A stretch of DNA of 36,620 nucleotides. It comes from an uncultured Holdemanella sp. (lineage in GTDB: Bacteria; Bacillota_I; Bacilli_A; Erysipelotrichales; Erysipelotrichaceae). Below are positions 32,755 to 36,620 of the stretch, piece after piece. The notes below the pieces were generated by a model. That model worked only from the letters and a program-made list of their open reading frames with translations. It made no database searches and had not been told where the DNA came from. How positions within the stretch are numbered: the first letter of the stretch is position 1; every line of letters begins with the position of its first letter. The stretch lies in the NCBI GenBank assembly GCA_900754615.1, contig CAAEDN010000106.1, forward strand, positions 1 to 36,620. The letters are read 5' to 3'. A program made the position numbers and the translations under genes.

Positions 32755-34266
32755 TTATTGTGGTTTTGCGTCGAAATGTTCATCACGAACAACAACGTCG
32801 TGAGCTCCACCTTCGACAATACTTGTACTAGATACCAAAGTAACCTTCGCTTCTTTTTGAAGTTCTGGAATTGTTAAGCATCCACAGTTACACATTGTAT
32901 GACGAATCTTAGATAGAGATAGACCTACATTGTCTCTTAAGCTACCTGCATAAGGAACATATGAATCGACACCTTCAACGAAAGACATTTTTTTGTCTCC
33001 ACCAACATCATATCTTTGCCAGTTACGAGCACGAGCACTACCTTCGCCCCAATACTCTTTCATGTAGTTTCCATTCACACTAACAATTTTGTTTGGTGCT
33101 TCTTTAAAACGTGCAAAATAACGCCCTAACATAACGAAATCAGCTCCAAATGCTAATGCTAATGTAATATGATAATCATGTACGATACCGCCATCTGAAC
33201 AAATTGGAACATAAATACCTGTTTCTTCAAAATATTCATCACGAGCCTTAGCTACATCAATAGTAGCTGTTGCCTGTCCACGTCCAATACCTTTTTGTTC
33301 ACGAGTGATACAGATAGAACCTCCACCGATTCCAATTTTGATAAAGTCAGCTCCAGCTTCAGCTAAGAAACGGAATCCATCTCCATCAACAACATTACCA
33401 GCTCCAACTTTAACACTGTCTCCATAATGTTCACGAATCCATTTGATTGTTTCAGCTTGCCATGCAGAATAACCTTCACTTGAATCAATACATAAAACAT
33501 CGACACCTGCTTCTACCAATGCAGGAACACGAGTCGCATAGTCACGTGTATTGATACCTGCACCTACAACGTAGCGCTTTTTGTCATCCAATAATTCATT
33601 TGGATTGTCCTTGTGTGATTCATAGTCTTTTCTGAACACAAAAGCTTTTAAATGTTGTTCTTTATCAACGATTGGCAACTGATTTAACTTATGTTCCCAA
33701 ATTAAATCGTTTGCCTCTGACAATGTAATATCTTCATCACCAACAATTAATTTATCAAATGGTGTCATGAATTCTTTTACTTGAATCGAATGATCCATGC
33801 GACTCTCACGATAATCACGACTTGTTACAATACCAACCAATTTTCCATCAGCCTTACCATTGTCTGTGACAGCCATTGTTGAATGTCCTGTTTTTGTACG
33901 AAGTGTAATTACATCCTCTAATGTTGCTTCAGGGCTAATATTTGAATCGCTGCCAACAAATCCAGCCTTAGTCGATTTTACTTTTCGAACCATAGCGGCT
34001 TGAGACTCAATTGTTTGACTACCGTAAATAAAACTTACTCCACCCTCACGTGCAAGTGCACAAGCCATTTCTTCACCACTAACAGCTTGCATAACAGCAC
34101 TTACCATTGGAATATTTAATGAAAGCGCAGGTTCTTCACCTTTTTTGAATTTTACTAAAGGCGTTTTCAAACTCACCTTATCCGGTGTACAATCCGGTCC
34201 TGTATAACCAGGAATCAATAAATACTCACTGAACGTTCTAGATGGTTCTTCAAAAAATTTTGCCAT
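32755..34266 (-). CDS. guaB: IMP dehydrogenase
   Basis: 503 residues. Oxidises IMP to XMP, the committed step of GMP synthesis. TIM barrel interrupted by two CBS domains (about 112-215). The catalytic Cys319 is in GIGGGSICITREQKG; the NAD/IMP segments VGAGINTRDYATR, CIDSSEGYS and ICSDGGIVHDYH are present, and the flap reads YWGEGSARARNWQRY. The active-site neighbourhood (GSICITRE...GRGQATA) is closer to the eukaryote-type IMPDH than to the bacterial GSICTTR...VPQ form. The ATG has a GAAGGAGA site. Single-gene unit with strong promoter and terminator. Confidence 0.95.
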   Translation of the reverse strand: MAKFFEEPSRTFSEYLLIPGYTGPDCTPDKVSLKTPLVKFKKGEEPALSLNIPMVSAVMQAVSGEEMACALAREGGVSFIYGSQTIESQAAMVRKVKSTKAGFVGSDSNISPEATLEDVITLRTKTGHSTMAVTDNGKADGKLVGIVTSRDYRESRMDHSIQVKEFMTPFDKLIVGDEDITLSEANDLIWEHKLNQLPIVDKEQHLKAFVFRKDYESHKDNPNELLDDKKRYVVGAGINTRDYATRVPALVEAGVDVLCIDSSEGYSAWQAETIKWIREHYGDSVKVGAGNVVDGDGFRFLAEAGADFIKIGIGGGSICITREQKGIGRGQATATIDVAKARDEYFEETGIYVPICSDGGIVHDYHITLALAFGADFVMLGRYFARFKEAPNKIVSVNGNYMKEYWGEGSARARNWQRYDVGGDKKMSFVEGVDSYVPYAGSLRDNVGLSLSKIRHTMCNCGCLTIPELQKEAKVTLVSSTSIVEGGAHDVVVRDEHFDAKPQ

Positions 34267-34294
34267 TGTTTATCTCCTTCTCAATTTAACATCT

Positions 34295-34323
34295 ATTATA
34301 TGTTTTGACCATTAAGCCGTCAA
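34295..34323 (-). promoter_or_regulatory. Promoter of guaB
   Basis: Minus-strand TTGACG (34318-34323) and perfect TATAAT (34295-34300), spacing 17. The -35 lies inside the last codons of the pullulanase gene. The short leader leaves no room for a purine riboswitch. Confidence 0.85.
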
Positions 34324-36420
34324 GCCAAATTGACAAACAACAACACTAAATGCTGCAATATGAATATCGTAAGTATTTAATGGGTTGTTTGCACCATTGT
34401 CAAATAAGATGGTTGCTTCTTGATCCAAATGATAATCATATGGAATGTTTGTTGGATTAAAGAAAGCAACACAATGATCTTTATCTTTTTGACATTCATA
34501 AACTAATACTTGATCATAAATCGAATCGAAATGAACACCACATTCAATTTCTTCAAGGGTACTCAATCTAAAACAAGCATGATTCTTACGAATTTTAATC
34601 AATTCCTTTGTTCTTTCAACAATTTCAATATGATGATCTCTTCTTTGGTAATCAACGCGATTGTAGTTATCCGAACGGTTATATGTATTTCCTAAATTTT
34701 GTTTTGTACGACCAAATTCCTGTCCACAATGAATAAAAGGAATTCCTTGTGCAAGCAATACCATCGCATTGGCTAGAATTTGGCGCTTTTCTCTTAAATC
34801 ACGACTTTCTCCATGGCAACATACACGATTTTTATCCCAAAGTGTATGATTATCATGACATTCAACATAATTAACAACTTTCGTAGGGCTATCAAACACA
34901 TGATCCAAGCAGCTAGCTGCCATGCAACATTTCACCTGGTAGAATAAATCCGCTTGCCCAGATGTAAAACCTTTACGTGAAAGTTCTTGGTTTGAACCAC
35001 ACACAACTTCACGGAAACGATCTGAGAAATGTCCAACATGTGGCATTTTTGCCTGATTCATTTGAGATGCACGAAGTTCTTCTGCCACAAAGCTAGGCAT
35101 ATTCCAGCCTTCTCCATAGATCATAAAGTCGGGTTTGATTTTTTTACATTCTGCACTGATTTCGTTCATTAAGTTATAATCTAAAATTCCCATTAAATCA
35201 AAACGGAAACCATCGACATCAAACATTTTAACAATTTGTCTGCACGTATCAATAAAATATTTGCGGGCCATATATGGCTGTGTATCTATATCATTTCCAC
35301 AAAAACTTCCATTTGAAAATTCACCTTCTCGGTTCATCAAAAAATAGTAATCTGGCACCATATTTTCTAGGGCAAAACATTCTTTGACATACACATGGTT
35401 AAATACTAAATCTAAATTTACACGAATCCCTGCCTTATGGCAGTCATGCACAAGGTTCGCAAACTCCTCAATGCGCAATTTGGCATCGTTTGGATCCAGT
35501 GAATATGCTCCTTCTAAACAACGATATTGTACTGGATCATAGCCCCAGTTATAGAAAATATTCGGATAGATTTCATCTACACTACCAAAATCAAATACAG
35601 GCATCAACTGCACATGGGTAATTCCCAATGATTTTAAATAGCTAAATCCTGTATTGTGTGTTTTTGTGATTTCATTTTCTTCGGTAAACCCAACAAATTT
35701 TTTTGGGTGACTTACACCAATACCCGTTTGTGAAGTCATGTCACGAATACTAGCTTCATAAATAATCGCATCACATTCACTATCCATTGGCTCCATTTTT
35801 ACTTTTTCTGGAAGATTTACTGTTTTAGGATCCACAATCACGCTGTATTGTGAGTTTGCCCCACTGAAACAAGTATATGGATCCGTAACCCCTTTATACT
35901 CGCCATTTACTCGCACTAAATAAGAGTAATGAACTCCATTTAAATCTTTTTTTACAGTAAGGGTGAATACACCATTCTTTTCACGTTTTAAAGCTTCAAC
36001 ATGCTTTTGGCCATGTATGACGTAACCTACGCTTACAGATAAAGCTGTGGGTGCCCATACTTTAAAAGTTGTTTGTTTCGGTGTATACGTTACACCTAAA
36101 TCGTCTTTTTCATAAGTAAATTCCTTCGCAAAACGTTCCGTTTTTACGATATGAGAATATTTCGCAACACATGTCTTACAATGTTCATCAAAGACTAAAT
36201 ATTCTTCTCCTATATTTAATGTTCCATTTAATGACAATTGATAATGGGTAAACCCATTATATAAATCACATCGGGATTGAATCGTTAATGGTATAATACG
36301 ATTCTTTGTATCTTTCATATGGAAGATGCGACTTTCTCCTCCAAAAAAATTTTTGGACATATATACATCCAAACAATTATAATCATCTAAATAAGCTTCA
36401 TATGGCTCTTTCATTCGCAT
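34312..36420 (-). CDS. pulA: Type I pullulanase, intracellular (GH13)
   Basis: 702 residues. Cleaves alpha-1,6 branches of pullulan, glycogen or maltodextrin limit products. No signal peptide, so probably acts on internal glycogen or imported oligosaccharides. N-terminal beta domains include a CBM48-like module (about 110-200, TTFKVWAPTA). The catalytic barrel has the type I pullulanase motif YNWGYDP (290-296), region I DLVFNH, nucleophile Asp408 (DGFRFDLMG), acid Glu437 (YGEGWNM) and Asp523 (ECHDNHTLWD). The ATG at 36420 has an AGGAG site eight bases upstream. No terminator is seen between it and guaB. Confidence 0.95.
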   Translation of the reverse strand: MRMKEPYEAYLDDYNCLDVYMSKNFFGGESRIFHMKDTKNRIIPLTIQSRCDLYNGFTHYQLSLNGTLNIGEEYLVFDEHCKTCVAKYSHIVKTERFAKEFTYEKDDLGVTYTPKQTTFKVWAPTALSVSVGYVIHGQKHVEALKREKNGVFTLTVKKDLNGVHYSYLVRVNGEYKGVTDPYTCFSGANSQYSVIVDPKTVNLPEKVKMEPMDSECDAIIYEASIRDMTSQTGIGVSHPKKFVGFTEENEITKTHNTGFSYLKSLGITHVQLMPVFDFGSVDEIYPNIFYNWGYDPVQYRCLEGAYSLDPNDAKLRIEEFANLVHDCHKAGIRVNLDLVFNHVYVKECFALENMVPDYYFLMNREGEFSNGSFCGNDIDTQPYMARKYFIDTCRQIVKMFDVDGFRFDLMGILDYNLMNEISAECKKIKPDFMIYGEGWNMPSFVAEELRASQMNQAKMPHVGHFSDRFREVVCGSNQELSRKGFTSGQADLFYQVKCCMAASCLDHVFDSPTKVVNYVECHDNHTLWDKNRVCCHGESRDLREKRQILANAMVLLAQGIPFIHCGQEFGRTKQNLGNTYNRSDNYNRVDYQRRDHHIEIVERTKELIKIRKNHACFRLSTLEEIECGVHFDSIYDQVLVYECQKDKDHCVAFFNPTNIPYDYHLDQEATILFDNGANNPLNTYDIHIAAFSVVVCQFGLTA

Positions 36421-36470
36421 ATGTAGTACTCCTCATTTCCTTAAATTCCATATCTATTGTAACATGTATA

Positions 36471-36500
36471 AAGACATTTTTTTTAAAAAAATGTTATACT
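36471..36500 (+). promoter_or_regulatory. Promoter of the fumarase gene
   Basis: AAGACA (36471-36476) and TATACT (36495-36500), spacing 18, with an extended -10 TG (36492-36493). The same AT-rich gap must hold the divergent pullulanase promoter. Confidence 0.55.
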
Positions 36501-36520
36501 ACTGCATAGAGGTGAACAAA

Positions 36521-36620
36521 ATGAGTAGATATCGAATTGAAGAAGATTGCTTAGGACAAGTTAAAGTTGAAGCAGATAAATATTGGAAATCACAAACTCA
36601 GCGAAGCTTAGAAAATTTTA
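36521..36620 (+). CDS. fumC: Fumarase class II, N-terminal fragment (right window edge)
   Basis: Only 33 residues are in the window. The pattern MSRYRIEEDCLGQVKV, then ADKYW, then QTQRSLENF matches the start of class II fumarase and, less well, of the related aspartate ammonia-lyase; the KYW and QTQRS words favour fumarase. The usual GA between them (WGAQTQRS) is KS here. A GAGGTGA site precedes the ATG. The rest lies outside the window. Confidence 0.7.
   Translation, partial: MSRYRIEEDCLGQVKVEADKYWKSQTQRSLENF

Noticed and set aside
32700..32819. N-terminal extension of the MarR-activase
   Set aside because: The frame is open, but it runs through the guaB terminator and coding end, with a Phe run and no start codon backed by a binding site.
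1..36620. CRISPR arrays, insertion sequences, prophage genes, toxin-antitoxin pairs
   Set aside because: No repeated spacer-like units, transposase motifs or phage proteins were seen on reading both strands; the small genes do not match known toxin-antitoxin families.

Overview
The window looks like chromosomal DNA of a low-GC, Gram-positive, anaerobic member of the Bacillota, most likely an Erysipelotrichaceae-like gut bacterium. Supporting signs are strong AGGAGG-type ribosome binding sites, TTGACA/TATAAT promoters, an mraZ-rsmH-ftsL-pbp start of a dcw cluster, LPXTG-type sortase pili, an oxygen-sensitive glycyl-radical ribonucleotide reductase-like gene and an LctP lactate permease. TGA is used as a stop, so the code is standard. 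The family-level placement is inference. No insertion sequence, integrase, CRISPR array or phage gene was seen. Almost everything is coded on the minus strand; the plus strand carries only a HAD phosphatase, tRNA-Gln, the lactate permease, a DUF1836 gene and the start of a fumarase gene.

Layout. 1-3898: galE (cut by the window edge), a CpXC zinc protein, an Xaa-Pro aminopeptidase and a six-helix membrane protein. 3976-5624: a Cof-type HAD phosphatase and two unrecognised small genes, one a multi-zinc-ribbon protein. 5716-7484: gltX and a GIY-YIG protein. 7525-12932: a four-gene pilus operon in overlapping frames (tip adhesin, backbone pilin, class C sortase, minor/base pilin). 13122-13197: tRNA-Gln(CUG). 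13281-23071: cell-division genes in two blocks, ftsA-ftsZ and mraZ-rsmH-ftsL-pbp, separated by an amino-acid permease, an M18 aminopeptidase and a membrane protein; the usual mraY, mur, ftsW and ftsQ genes are absent here. 23308-26308: lactate permease, then a DegV gene divergent from a DUF1836 gene. 26366-32699: ilvE, a leucyl aminopeptidase, proC, an NrdD-like glycyl-radical enzyme and its activase. 32755-36420: guaB and an intracellular type I pullulanase. 36521-36620: the start of fumC.

The most unusual locus is 29601-32699. The activase is a fusion of a complete MarR-type winged helix to an NrdG2-type radical-SAM domain. It has no Shine-Dalgarno sequence, and a consensus -10 box lies so close to its ATG that the mRNA may be leaderless. 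The NrdD-like partner keeps the ATP cone, the zinc site and the glycyl-radical site, but appears to lack the roughly 25-residue loop that carries the thiyl-radical cysteine in this NrdD type. Together they may be a self-regulating, divergent glycyl-radical system.

Several genes point to growth on peptides and amino acids: three different aminopeptidases, an amino-acid permease, ilvE and proC. Two arrangements recur: terminator stems that contain the stop codon of the gene they end, and a small group of genes without Shine-Dalgarno sequences whose -10 box sits 6-7 bases before the ATG.
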